Below, in pieces: positions 6,753-13,805 of a stretch of DNA of 13,806 bases. The stretch is from the NCBI GenBank assembly GCA_900557385.1, contig USSP01000017.1, positions 1 through 13,806 on the forward strand. The letters run 5' to 3'. Numbering within the stretch: the stretch's first letter is position 1; the number at the start of each line of letters is the position of its first letter. The DNA comes from an uncultured Lachnospiraceae bacterium (GTDB taxonomy: Bacteria > Bacillota > Clostridia > Lachnospirales > Lachnospiraceae). The position numbers were made by a program, and so were the translations under genes. The notes under the pieces are model-generated. The model searched no databases. It was not told the DNA's origin and worked only from the letters and a program-made list of their open reading frames with translations.

Positions 6753-9107
6753 TTAACGCGCCTGCATTTTCCTCTTCTGCGTCGCCCGGTACTTCAGATA
6801 CAGACCTCTTAATTTCCGCACTAAAAGGCTAAGGTACCGTAATACCGGCTCTGTAATAATCGCAAAAATGACCAGAAGCATGCCACACTGCTTAGTAATA
6901 CCGGTGATGGCAAAGAGATGGCTGACAAAAATCATACAGAACAGCCAACCGCCGATCATACAGATCAGGAGTGCCCAATGCATCTTCGTCATAGGGGAAG
7001 CAATGGTATGAAGAATCATAAAGCCCACAATGGCAAGCAAAATCGTACAGCAGGTGGATACATCCTGCCCGGTTATATTAAATTCCCGGCAAAACAGTAC
7101 CAGACCCAGCACGACAAAGAAATCCGTAAGTCCGGCAGGCAGGGATTTCAGCAGCACATTGGTAAGAAAGTGTCCTTTAATCATATTCTTATTGGGCTCC
7201 AATGCCAGAATAAAGGAAGGAATTCCGATGGTAAACATGCTGATCAGGGAAATCTGGGACGGCTCCAGGGGATAGTCCAGCATAAAAAATACGGAAAACA
7301 GGGACAACAGCAGAGAGAAAATATTCTTTACCAGAAACAGACTGGCAGAACGCTGGATGTTGTTGACCACGCGCCGTCCCTCCAGCACCACTGCCGGCAT
7401 TTTGGAAAAATCCGATTCCAGCAGTACAAGCTGTGCTACCTGTGCTGCTGCCTCGGAACCGGAGGCCATGGCTACCGAGCAATCTGCATCCTTTAATGCC
7501 AATACATCATTGACCCCATCACCGGTCATCGCCACGGTTTTTCCTGCATCCTTCAACGCCCATACCAGTTCCCGCTTCTGGTTAGGGGTTACCCGTCCAA
7601 AGACGGTATAGTTCTTCACCGCATCCTGGTAATCCATCTTTGTGCTGAGTGTGGCAGCATCCACATACCGTTCCGCATGGGCAATTCCTGCCTGCTTTGC
7701 TACCTCAGACACGGTTACCGGGTTATCTCCTGAGATTACCTTCACCTCCACGCCCTGTTTCGCAAAATAGTGGAACGTATCTTTTGCTCCCTTTCTCACC
7801 GGATTGGAAAGCAGCACAAAGCCCAGTGCCTCCACCGGAGCCGTCAGGGCACCGCCTTCCAGTTTTCCAAGATACCGCGCAAATACCAGCACTCGATAGC
7901 CCTGGGCACCATAGCCTTCAATCTGTGCCGCGTATTGGGAATAGGCATCCCGCAGAATAAACTCCGGCGCGCCTAACACCAGCTGCTCTTCCCCAAATAC
8001 CGCACCACTGTATTTATACGCGGAGGAAAAAGAGAATACCGTAGAAGCCTTCCGTCCGGAATTCCGGGTAAAAGCCTCCTTCATGGCTGTCATGGTAATA
8101 TTATCACTGGACATCGCCTGTACAAAATCCCCTAATAAAAAGGGTAGTTCCCGATTACCGGTTTCCGTCGAGATAGGAATAAACTCCTGGACTTTCATGG
8201 TATTTTCTGTAATCGTCCCGGTCTTATCCACGCAGAGGACATTGACCCGTGCCAATGTCTCAATACATTTCATGTCATGCACCAGAACCTTTTCCTTTGC
8301 CAGGCGCATTACGGATACCGCAAGTGCTACACTTGCCAGCAGATACAGTCCCTCCGGAATCATTCCCAGAATAGCTGCTACCATGCTGGTCACACTGTTT
8401 TTAAAGGTGGCACCTACATAGAAATACTGTTGGGAAAATAGAAGAATACCGATAGGGATAATGGCAACACCCACAACTTTGACCAGCTTATCCAGAGAGC
8501 GTATCATCTCCGACTGCTCTCCTTCTTTTCCCTGTGTGGCCTGGAGCGTCAGTTGGGAAATATAGGATTCCCGTCCAACCCTGGTCAGTGTCGCCGCACA
8601 TTTACCCGACACAATAAAGCTGCCCGATAACAGTTCATCTCCTGCTGTTTTCACAATTTCATCCGCTTCTCCTGTCAAAAGCGCCTCATTAACATTTGCT
8701 TCCCCTTTCACCACTACAGCATCTGCGGGAATCTGATTTCCGGCTTCAAAAATAACCAGATCATCTTTCACCAGCCCTGTTGCATCAATGACCTGGCGTT
8801 TTCCGTCCCGTACTACCTGTGCCTTCGGTGCATTCAAGATGGACAGCTTATCTAGTACCTGCTTGGAACGAATCTCCTGTACGATACCAATCAGTGTATT
8901 GGCAATAATAATGGGTAAAAAGGTCAGATCTCTGAAAGAGCCAACCAGAATTAACAGAATGGCAATGATCAGAAAGATTAAGTTAAAATAAGTAAAGGTA
9001 TTACTAATAATTATTTCCTTCAAGGATTTGGTTGCAGAATCCACAGGAGTATTGACCTGCCCTGCCTCGATTCGTTGTTGTACCTCTTCCTTCGTCAGTC
9101 CCTGCAT
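6753..9107 (-). CDS. CtpE-like P-type cation-transporting ATPase
   Basis: An integral membrane ATP-driven cation pump. From the ATG at 9105-9107 it has 784 residues. It shows the actuator motif LLTGEADE (TGEA at 145-148, a variant of TGES), PEGL in the M4 helix (251-254), the phosphorylation site DKTGTITEN (Asp294), LGAPEF in the nucleotide domain (about 379-384), the hinge TGDGVND (528-534), and six hydrophobic C-terminal segments. The M4-to-P-domain stretch (IPEGLYLLASVALAV...ARVNVLCVDKTGT) closely resembles mycobacterial CtpE, reported as a calcium pump, so Ca2+ is the best guess. No heavy-metal CPC motif or N-terminal CXXC domain is present. The start has AGAGGA about 10 nt upstream and matches the family N-terminus (MxGLTxxEV). 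An ATG at 9176 (poorer RBS) and a TTG at 9227, which would put a terminator hairpin inside the gene, are the alternatives. Confidence 0.92.
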   Translation of the reverse strand: MQGLTKEEVQQRIEAGQVNTPVDSATKSLKEIIISNTFTYFNLIFLIIAILLILVGSFRDLTFLPIIIANTLIGIVQEIRSKQVLDKLSILNAPKAQVVRDGKRQVIDATGLVKDDLVIFEAGNQIPADAVVVKGEANVNEALLTGEADEIVKTAGDELLSGSFIVSGKCAATLTRVGRESYISQLTLQATQGKEGEQSEMIRSLDKLVKVVGVAIIPIGILLFSQQYFYVGATFKNSVTSMVAAILGMIPEGLYLLASVALAVSVMRLAKEKVLVHDMKCIETLARVNVLCVDKTGTITENTMKVQEFIPISTETGNRELPFLLGDFVQAMSSDNITMTAMKEAFTRNSGRKASTVFSFSSAYKYSGAVFGEEQLVLGAPEFILRDAYSQYAAQIEGYGAQGYRVLVFARYLGKLEGGALTAPVEALGFVLLSNPVRKGAKDTFHYFAKQGVEVKVISGDNPVTVSEVAKQAGIAHAERYVDAATLSTKMDYQDAVKNYTVFGRVTPNQKRELVWALKDAGKTVAMTGDGVNDVLALKDADCSVAMASGSEAAAQVAQLVLLESDFSKMPAVVLEGRRVVNNIQRSASLFLVKNIFSLLLSLFSVFFMLDYPLEPSQISLISMFTIGIPSFILALEPNKNMIKGHFLTNVLLKSLPAGLTDFFVVLGLVLFCREFNITGQDVSTCCTILLAIVGFMILHTIASPMTKMHWALLICMIGGWLFCMIFVSHLFAITGITKQCGMLLVIFAIITEPVLRYLSLLVRKLRGLYLKYRATQKRKMQAR

Positions 9108-9192
9108 ATGATTTCTTTCCTCTTCTTTTTCTGCTTCAGACTTTTCTCCGTCATGACCATTCCGGAGCTTTTTCATGAAATCCGAAACTTCT

Positions 9193-9223
9193 AAAAAGAG
9201 CGAAGGTTTTATCCTTCGCTCTT
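9193..9223 (-). terminator. Terminator hairpin after DUF5722, within the ATPase leader
   Basis: AAGAGCGAAGG (9213-9223) pairs perfectly over 11 bp with CCTTCGCTCTT (9196-9206) around a 6-nt ATAAAA loop, and the transcript then carries a run of five U (9193-9197). It is the only good terminator downstream of the DUF5722 gene. It lies downstream of the ATPase promoter at 9241-9269, so ATPase transcripts must also pass it. Confidence 0.85.
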
Positions 9224-9240
9224 CCAAAACCTATTTTATT

Positions 9241-9269
9241 ATTATACGCAGTTACACGTATTTACTCAA
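9241..9269 (-). promoter_or_regulatory. Sigma-A promoter of the P-type ATPase gene
   Basis: The -35 TTGAGT (9264-9269), a 17-bp spacer and a perfect -10 TATAAT (9241-9246) predict a start near 9234. That is only about 11 nt before the strong hairpin at 9193-9223 and about 127 nt before the chosen ATPase start codon. Confidence 0.75.
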
Positions 9270-9310
9270 CCATTCTTTTCTAAAGGAAATCTTAAAAATG
9301 TATGTTGATT

Positions 9311-10960
9311 TTACTGTACGCCTAACTGTGTCCAGCTGCTTGCTCCGATAATCGGCAAAGCAAAATCCGTGTAAGCGCTGTTGCCCTTATCCATGAATTT
9401 GAACACATCGTAAGCATACTTCTTGGAACCATCGCTGTTACGCAGACCCACTGCCATTCCATCACCGACAATTTCTGCTGCCTCATCCACCTGTCTGTGA
9501 ATAATAACCGCTTCAATAACAGGCTGCTGGCTGGTCAGCTTATACGCATAAACCATAGCGGCTGCCTGAATCTGCTCATTGGATGCATAAGTCGGATTTG
9601 CGGAGGTAAGAGACATCTCGGATACCATGGTATGACGGATGGTTCCATCTGTCTTTAACATTTCCGGCTTGGTCATGTAGTTACACAACACATCAATGTT
9701 GGTAGGAATAATCATCTTGGAGTTCTCGGTATGGTCTACCAGTTTCATGCCTGCATAAGCCGCGGGAATGTTCCAGAACTGGCAGTTATTCAACGGTAAC
9801 GGATGAGGATGGAAGCTCATACCCCAGTCAATGTCACCCGTAGATTTAATCTTCGCATTGAAGGCATCCACTACGCTCTTACCGGCATACTGGTTCGGTG
9901 TACCATCTGCAAAATTCCATCTCTGATCCAAGTTAATGTAAACACGTGCATTGGCATTTGCACTCTTGATGGCATTGTAGCAAAGTCTTACTTCTTTGGC
10001 ATATAAATCAGCAAAGGCATTTGCATCCATATTTCCTGCATAGTGCCAGGGATTGTTGTTATTGATCTCGTTACCGATAATCCAGCTATGAATCGTGCCG
10101 TGACCCTGGTTGGAATAACGCTCTGCGAGGAAGTGCATCACTGCCTCAACTTTCTCAGTTCCCCCCTGCTCTGCCACGTTCATGGCATACAGGCGATACC
10201 CGGCTACGCGTCCGGTGGGATAAATCAAATCCAGTGTTGCAGGATTGTAGGTAGCTTTGATAATCATAACCAGATGAGCACCATTGTTCTGGCACATCTT
10301 GGCAATCGCATCGTACTCTGCCACAACAGTGGAGTTGAAACTATAATTCTTGCCATTATAGGTATAGTTGGTACCGCCACCCTGACAGAACCGGGTGATA
10401 TCCAGCTCATAAGATGCATAGCCTGCACCGGTATCCTTTAAATCAGATGCATATTTCCAGTTCAGGGTAAAACCTTTCTTTGCTCCCAAAGGAATTGCAG
10501 TTGTATGGTTTGCTACTGCTTCGGGATTGGTAATGTAAAAATCATTGCTGACGGATACAAACTGTCCACCCTTTAACACAGCCACCTGGAAACGGGAATA
10601 TAATTTACTGGTTGCCGTATTTAAATTTAAGGGAGTGGAAAAAGCAACCGTGTCTGCTTTCGCAGCTACCGCACAATAATCGGTTCTCGCGCCGATTGCC
10701 ACTTCATAAGGCTGCAGGGAAAACAGATAATAGTTTCCATCATCACTTGCCTGTTGTGCACCATAAGCGGTAAGTACAACATCCGTCCCCTGAATCACAC
10801 AGTTATTAATGGTGACCGGATAGGTCACTACCGCTGTCGCCGTTGTGGTCGTCGCTGTTGCAGCCTTTTTCTTCTTTTTAGATGCTGCTTCTGCGGTGGT
10901 TCCCAGAGTAAGAGATAACACCAGAACCAGGCACAGCATGAGACTTAACTTCCTCTTCAT
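9311..10960 (-). CDS. Secreted DUF5722 protein, probable TIM-barrel glycosidase-like enzyme
   Basis: Function not established. The 549-residue protein has a signal peptide (1 to about 26, TTAEA/AS) followed by a Lys-rich and Thr/Ala-rich low-complexity linker (28-45). A beta-rich N-terminal region (about 46-160) precedes the DUF5722 region (about 165-525). That region carries HSWIIGNEINNNNPWHYAG with Glu298 after a strand, HPHP at 384-387, and VSEMSLTS with Glu448. Two glutamates at the ends of predicted strands, one in an N-E motif, match the acid/base and nucleophile layout of clan A retaining glycosidases. Calling it a glycoside hydrolase is inference. The ATG at 10958-10960 has an AAGGAGGA RBS 7 nt upstream. 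It has its own promoter and terminator, so it is probably a single-gene unit. It is likely exported to the cell surface or released. Confidence 0.88.
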   Translation of the reverse strand: MKRKLSLMLCLVLVLSLTLGTTAEAASKKKKKAATATTTTATAVVTYPVTINNCVIQGTDVVLTAYGAQQASDDGNYYLFSLQPYEVAIGARTDYCAVAAKADTVAFSTPLNLNTATSKLYSRFQVAVLKGGQFVSVSNDFYITNPEAVANHTTAIPLGAKKGFTLNWKYASDLKDTGAGYASYELDITRFCQGGGTNYTYNGKNYSFNSTVVAEYDAIAKMCQNNGAHLVMIIKATYNPATLDLIYPTGRVAGYRLYAMNVAEQGGTEKVEAVMHFLAERYSNQGHGTIHSWIIGNEINNNNPWHYAGNMDANAFADLYAKEVRLCYNAIKSANANARVYINLDQRWNFADGTPNQYAGKSVVDAFNAKIKSTGDIDWGMSFHPHPLPLNNCQFWNIPAAYAGMKLVDHTENSKMIIPTNIDVLCNYMTKPEMLKTDGTIRHTMVSEMSLTSANPTYASNEQIQAAAMVYAYKLTSQQPVIEAVIIHRQVDEAAEIVGDGMAVGLRNSDGSKKYAYDVFKFMDKGNSAYTDFALPIIGASSWTQLGVQ

Positions 10961-10993
10961 AAGAAAATCCTCCTTCGTTTACTTCTTTTCTTT

Positions 10994-11022
10994 ATTGTAT
11001 CTGAATTTGCTTATTTTGTCGA
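10994..11022 (-). promoter_or_regulatory. Promoter of the DUF5722 gene
   Basis: The -35 TCGACA (11017-11022), a 17-bp spacer and the -10 TACAAT (10994-10999). The -35 overlaps the last codons of the aldolase gene. The predicted start is about 27 nt upstream of the DUF5722 ATG and just before its AAGGAGGA RBS. Confidence 0.65.
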
Positions 11023-11763
11023 TACATGCAGTGCTTTTTTTACAATACATGCATCCCCGCAAAGGGAACAAATAGCGTTCTCCGCAGTCGTCCAGTCTGC
11101 ATTCGACGGATGATGTCCCGGAAGCTTTAGGTTCCGCCGGATTTCATATAGTTCCGCCACCTGCTCCGGTGTCAGTACCTTCCGGCTGCCAAGCTGCGCT
11201 GTACGGTATAAAAGTTCCGCATAAAACTCTACCGATTCCATCCGGTGATACGCATCCAGAAGAGTTTCCCCATAGGTCAATGCTCCATGATTTGCCAGAA
11301 GCATGGCATCAAAATGTTCCACATATTCTTCCACGGCATCCGGCACATCGGATGTAGAGGGTCTGGCGTATCCCGCTACCGGAACACAGCCCAGAGAAAC
11401 CACAGCCTCGGTCATAATAGGACGGCAAAGTGGCTCCCCCATGGTGGCAAAAGTAGTTGCATACACCGGATGGGCATGCACCACAGCACGAATGTCCGGT
11501 CGTTTCTCATAGACCCGCAAATGCATTTTGATTTCTGAAGAAGGCCGAAATCCCTCGGAGGCTTCCAATACCTTGCCGCTTCCATCGATTTTGCAGATTG
11601 ATTCCGGTGTCATAAAGCCTTTAGATACACCCGTAGGGGTACACAGAAATTGATTTTCTCCTATTTTTACCGAAATATTTCCATCGTTGGCAGCCACCAT
11701 TTTCCGCTCATAAATTCTCCTGCCAATGTCACAAATCTGTTGTTTTACTTCGTACTCGTCCAA
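11011..11763 (-). CDS. Class II aldolase / FucA-AraD family protein
   Basis: A zinc-dependent family of cytoplasmic sugar-phosphate aldolases and epimerases (L-fuculose-1-phosphate aldolase, L-ribulose-5-phosphate 4-epimerase, methylthioribulose-phosphate dehydratase). The 250 residues show GNIS (28-31), TPTGVSKG (42-49), SSEIKMH with Glu77, the zinc ligands His96 and His98 in VVHAHPVYA, and His159 in LLANHGAL. FucA-type aldolase is the closest guess, but the substrate cannot be read from sequence. The start is a TTG at 11761-11763, supported by AGGAGA 6 nt upstream and by the lack of any earlier Met (the next is at residue 22). A C-terminal Cys cluster (C232-x2-C235-x3-C239) is extra to the core fold. 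It lies 25 nt after degV with no promoter or terminator between, so it is probably cotranscribed. Confidence 0.9.
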   Translation of the reverse strand: MDEYEVKQQICDIGRRIYERKMVAANDGNISVKIGENQFLCTPTGVSKGFMTPESICKIDGSGKVLEASEGFRPSSEIKMHLRVYEKRPDIRAVVHAHPVYATTFATMGEPLCRPIMTEAVVSLGCVPVAGYARPSTSDVPDAVEEYVEHFDAMLLANHGALTYGETLLDAYHRMESVEFYAELLYRTAQLGSRKVLTPEQVAELYEIRRNLKLPGHHPSNADWTTAENAICSLCGDACIVKKALHVSTK

Positions 11764-11788
11764 TCTTCTCTCCTATGTAAGCCCTGCC

Positions 11789-12688
11789 TTATGCTTTTTC
11801 AATAATACCGATTCCCAGAGGATAAGGTCCGGTGTGGACGCCAATAGTGGCACCAATCTGGTAAATCTGAATCTCCGGCACGGTAAATCCTTTTTCCGTG
11901 AGGGTCTGTATCAGCTTATCACGGAATTCCTCTGCCTCTGCCTCATCATAGCCGAAGCCAACGCAGATATGATAATTCTCAATGTGGTTTCCATTCTCCA
12001 TCAGATAATCCAGCAGAAGATCAATCACCATAGTCATGGATTTCTTACGGCTTCTGGTAATGCCCGAAGAATAAATTTCTCCGTTCTTTAAGGTAATCAA
12101 AGGTTTGATTCCCAGGATAGAGACCGCCACGCCTGCCAGCTTGCCGATACGTCCGCCGTGACGCAGGTATTCAAAATCTCCTACGGTAAAGAAAATCCGT
12201 CCGGTAGATTTAATCTCGTCCAGCCGTTTCACTGCATCTTCATAGGAAACACCCTGTTTCTGCAGTTTCACTGCCTCCAACACATAAATCCCCTGTAATA
12301 CTGTATTCACCATGGAATTGATCACTGTGATTTCCGCTTCCGGATAATCCTCCTGCACCATTGCCTTCGCATTCATGGCAGATTGGTAAGAACCACTGAA
12401 TTTGGTCGTGATACAAATACAAATCACTGCCTCACCCCGTTCTACTACCGGTTTGAACACATCAATATAATCCTGTATCGATGGCATGGAGGACTTCGGG
12501 TAAACGCCCTCTTTATCCACCATCTGCTGATAAAAGTCTCTTACCGGAATATCCACCATTTCTCTGAGATAGGTTTTATCGTCAAAGGACACATAAAACG
12601 GAACCACCGTTACTCCCAGTTCTTCTACCAGTTCTTTGGGAAGATCACAGGAACCGTCACTTATAATCGCATATTTTTTATCTTGCAT
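11789..12688 (-). CDS. DegV family protein (FakB-like fatty-acid-binding protein)
   Basis: DegV/FakB proteins bind a fatty acid and present it to the kinase FakA for phosphorylation, feeding exogenous acyl chains into phospholipids; they are cytoplasmic. The 299-residue length is typical. Visible landmarks are the N-terminal IISDGSCDLPKEL, TVVPFYVSFDDKTYLR, the Ser-rich SSMPS (66-70), TTKFSGSYQSA (94-104), which provides fatty-acid carboxylate contacts in the family, the RHGGRIGKLAG block in the middle, and the C-terminal GVHTGPYPLGIG (283-294). No fakA is visible in the window. The ATG at 12686-12688 has AAGGAGAT 6 nt upstream. Its own promoter is at 12724-12753. Assignment to the family is secure; the specific fatty acid is unknown. 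Confidence 0.94.
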   Translation of the reverse strand: MQDKKYAIISDGSCDLPKELVEELGVTVVPFYVSFDDKTYLREMVDIPVRDFYQQMVDKEGVYPKSSMPSIQDYIDVFKPVVERGEAVICICITTKFSGSYQSAMNAKAMVQEDYPEAEITVINSMVNTVLQGIYVLEAVKLQKQGVSYEDAVKRLDEIKSTGRIFFTVGDFEYLRHGGRIGKLAGVAVSILGIKPLITLKNGEIYSSGITRSRKKSMTMVIDLLLDYLMENGNHIENYHICVGFGYDEAEAEEFRDKLIQTLTEKGFTVPEIQIYQIGATIGVHTGPYPLGIGIIEKA

Positions 12689-12723
12689 GTCGGTATCTCC
12701 TTACAGCATATCGTTTAAAATCC

Positions 12724-12753
12724 ATTATAAGTTGTTTTAATTACTACATGCAA
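12724..12753 (-). promoter_or_regulatory. Promoter of the degV-aldolase unit
   Basis: The -35 TTGCAT (12748-12753), an 18-bp spacer and a perfect -10 TATAAT (12724-12729), with a predicted start near 12717. I see no convincing terminator between the S1 gene stop (12826) and this promoter, so some read-through from the S1 gene is possible. Confidence 0.7.
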
Positions 12754-12825
12754 TAGTTTTATCCTATCTTTTATAGAAAGTTTATGATTGAAGCTGCTGT
12801 TTCCCAGTACCTCGTTTCGGTAATC

Positions 12826-13536
12826 TTACAGGTTCAGCTTTGCCAGCAGATCTCCCAGACCTGTAGATACACTTTCCGAATCAGAATATTCCGCAGTCTC
12901 CACCAATTCCTCTGCTTCGCCATCACTGGCTGCCTTTATACTTAGGGAAATTTTACCATTCTCAGTGTTGAGGATTTTCGCTTTTACCTTTTCCCCGACC
13001 TTTAATACCTCAGAGGGTTTCTTAATCCGTTTCTCGCAGATCTGGGAAATGTGTACCAGTCCGGTCAACCCTTCCCCGATATTGACGAATGCGCCATAAG
13101 GCTGCAGGCTTTCCACTGTGCCTTCCACAATGGTTCCCGGTACAATCATGGATACCTTGTGCTGTTTCTCTGTCTCCTGTTCCTCCTGAAGTACCGATTT
13201 GGCAGACAGGATCAGCTTCTGGGTCTCAGGGTCTACAGAGATGACTCTTACCCGAAGAGTTCTGCCCACATATTCACTGGTATCCTCTACATAATGAAGA
13301 GCCAGTTTGGACGCCGGGATAAAGCCTCGTACTTCCTCCACAAAAGCCACTGCGCCGGCGGGTACACTCTCCGTAACCTTTACCGATACCACCGTACCCT
13401 GTTCCATCATTTCTTTCAAAGTCTCCCAGGCTGTCATATCTTCCTCCGGGATGTCATACTGCTCATATTCCTCCAGCGTTTTGTAGGATTCCTCCAGTTC
13501 TGCTGCGAAATCTGCCATGGTTTCCTGTTTTTCCAT
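12826..13536 (-). CDS. Two-domain S1 RNA-binding protein
   Basis: A cytoplasmic RNA-binding protein, exact role unknown; relatives are short S1 proteins distinct from full-length ribosomal protein S1. From the ATG at 13534-13536 it has 236 residues. An acidic N-terminal helix (1 to about 45, MADFAAELEESYKTLEEYEQ) is followed by a first, divergent S1-like domain (about 47-115, with GFIPASKLALHYVEDTSEYVG and LILSAKS). A second, canonical S1 domain lies at about 132-200 (GTIVEGTVESLQPYGAFVNIGEGLTGLVHISQI...KISLSIKA), and an acidic tail ends in GLGDLLAKLNL. The chosen start has AAGGA 8 nt upstream and matches the usual METMADF-type N-terminus. A GTG at 13570-13572 with AGAGGTG upstream is a credible alternative that adds 12 basic residues. 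Confidence 0.88.
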   Translation of the reverse strand: MEKQETMADFAAELEESYKTLEEYEQYDIPEEDMTAWETLKEMMEQGTVVSVKVTESVPAGAVAFVEEVRGFIPASKLALHYVEDTSEYVGRTLRVRVISVDPETQKLILSAKSVLQEEQETEKQHKVSMIVPGTIVEGTVESLQPYGAFVNIGEGLTGLVHISQICEKRIKKPSEVLKVGEKVKAKILNTENGKISLSIKAASDGEAEELVETAEYSDSESVSTGLGDLLAKLNL

Positions 13537-13615
13537 CTGTCTATTCCTTACCTTTCCTAGATTCTTTACCACTGTTTTGCACCTCTACACGGATCATGCC
13601 AGGTGCTTTCTGTTT

Positions 13616-13643
13616 ATTATACACAATTTTTCATCTGTGTAAA
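13616..13643 (-). promoter_or_regulatory. Promoter of the S1-domain gene
   Basis: The -35 TTTACA (13638-13643), a 16-bp spacer and a perfect -10 TATAAT (13616-13621) lie about 80 nt upstream of the chosen S1 start codon. The tandem repeat at 13655-13674 lies just upstream of the -35. Confidence 0.6.
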
Positions 13644-13654
13644 AGATTTGTGAC

Positions 13655-13674
13655 AAACCGGCATAAACCGGTAT
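13655..13674. repeat. Tandem 10-bp direct repeat AAACCGGYAT x2
   Basis: Two abutting copies (AAACCGGCAT then AAACCGGTAT) also create the inverted repeat ACCGG-CATAAA-CCGGT. It lies immediately upstream of the S1 promoter, in the intergenic region shared with the plus-strand unit at the window's right end. The one-turn (10 bp) spacing and position suit a regulator site, but no regulator can be named. Confidence 0.5.
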
Positions 13675-13685
13675 TTTCCGCTCCG

Positions 13686-13715
13686 CATTTTTCTAAAAAA
13701 AGAAAACATTTTTCT
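13686..13715 (+). repeat. Direct repeats CATTTTTCT separated by 12 bp
   Basis: Copies at 13686-13694 and 13707-13715 are identical over 9 bp and 21 bp apart start to start, i.e. two helical turns. A TATACT box follows at 13727-13732, and no recognisable -35 hexamer is present where the second copy sits. This is the geometry of an activator-type direct-repeat site, but AT-rich chance repeats are possible. Confidence 0.4.
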
Positions 13716-13778
13716 GCCAAACGTAGTATACTTATTTTTAAATATAACAAGTTCTTCCCATAAGGAGTGAAATACTAT

Positions 13779-13805
13779 ATGAGACAAAAAAGAATTCGAG
13801 ACTAG
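13779..13805 (+). CDS. RBS-preceded 8-codon ORF at the window edge (possible leader peptide)
   Basis: An AAGGAG at 13762-13767 lies 11 nt before an ATG that opens MRQKRIRD and then meets TAG at 13803-13805. The peptide is very basic. It may be a short upstream leader of a plus-strand gene beyond the window, or a chance start with the real start downstream. It resembles no known protein. A TATACT box lies about 47 nt upstream, but without a good -35. Confidence 0.25.
   Translation: MRQKRIRD

Noticed and set aside
11019..11058. Repeated TGCATGTAT near the aldolase 3' end as a regulatory repeat.
   Set aside because: Both copies are inside coding sequence, only 9 bp long and imperfect in context. 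Chance is enough to explain them.
12754..12825. Search for a terminator between the S1 gene and degV.
   Set aside because: Only a weak CTAT-AAAAG-ATAG hairpin is present, with no proper stem or U-tract, so I do not call a terminator.
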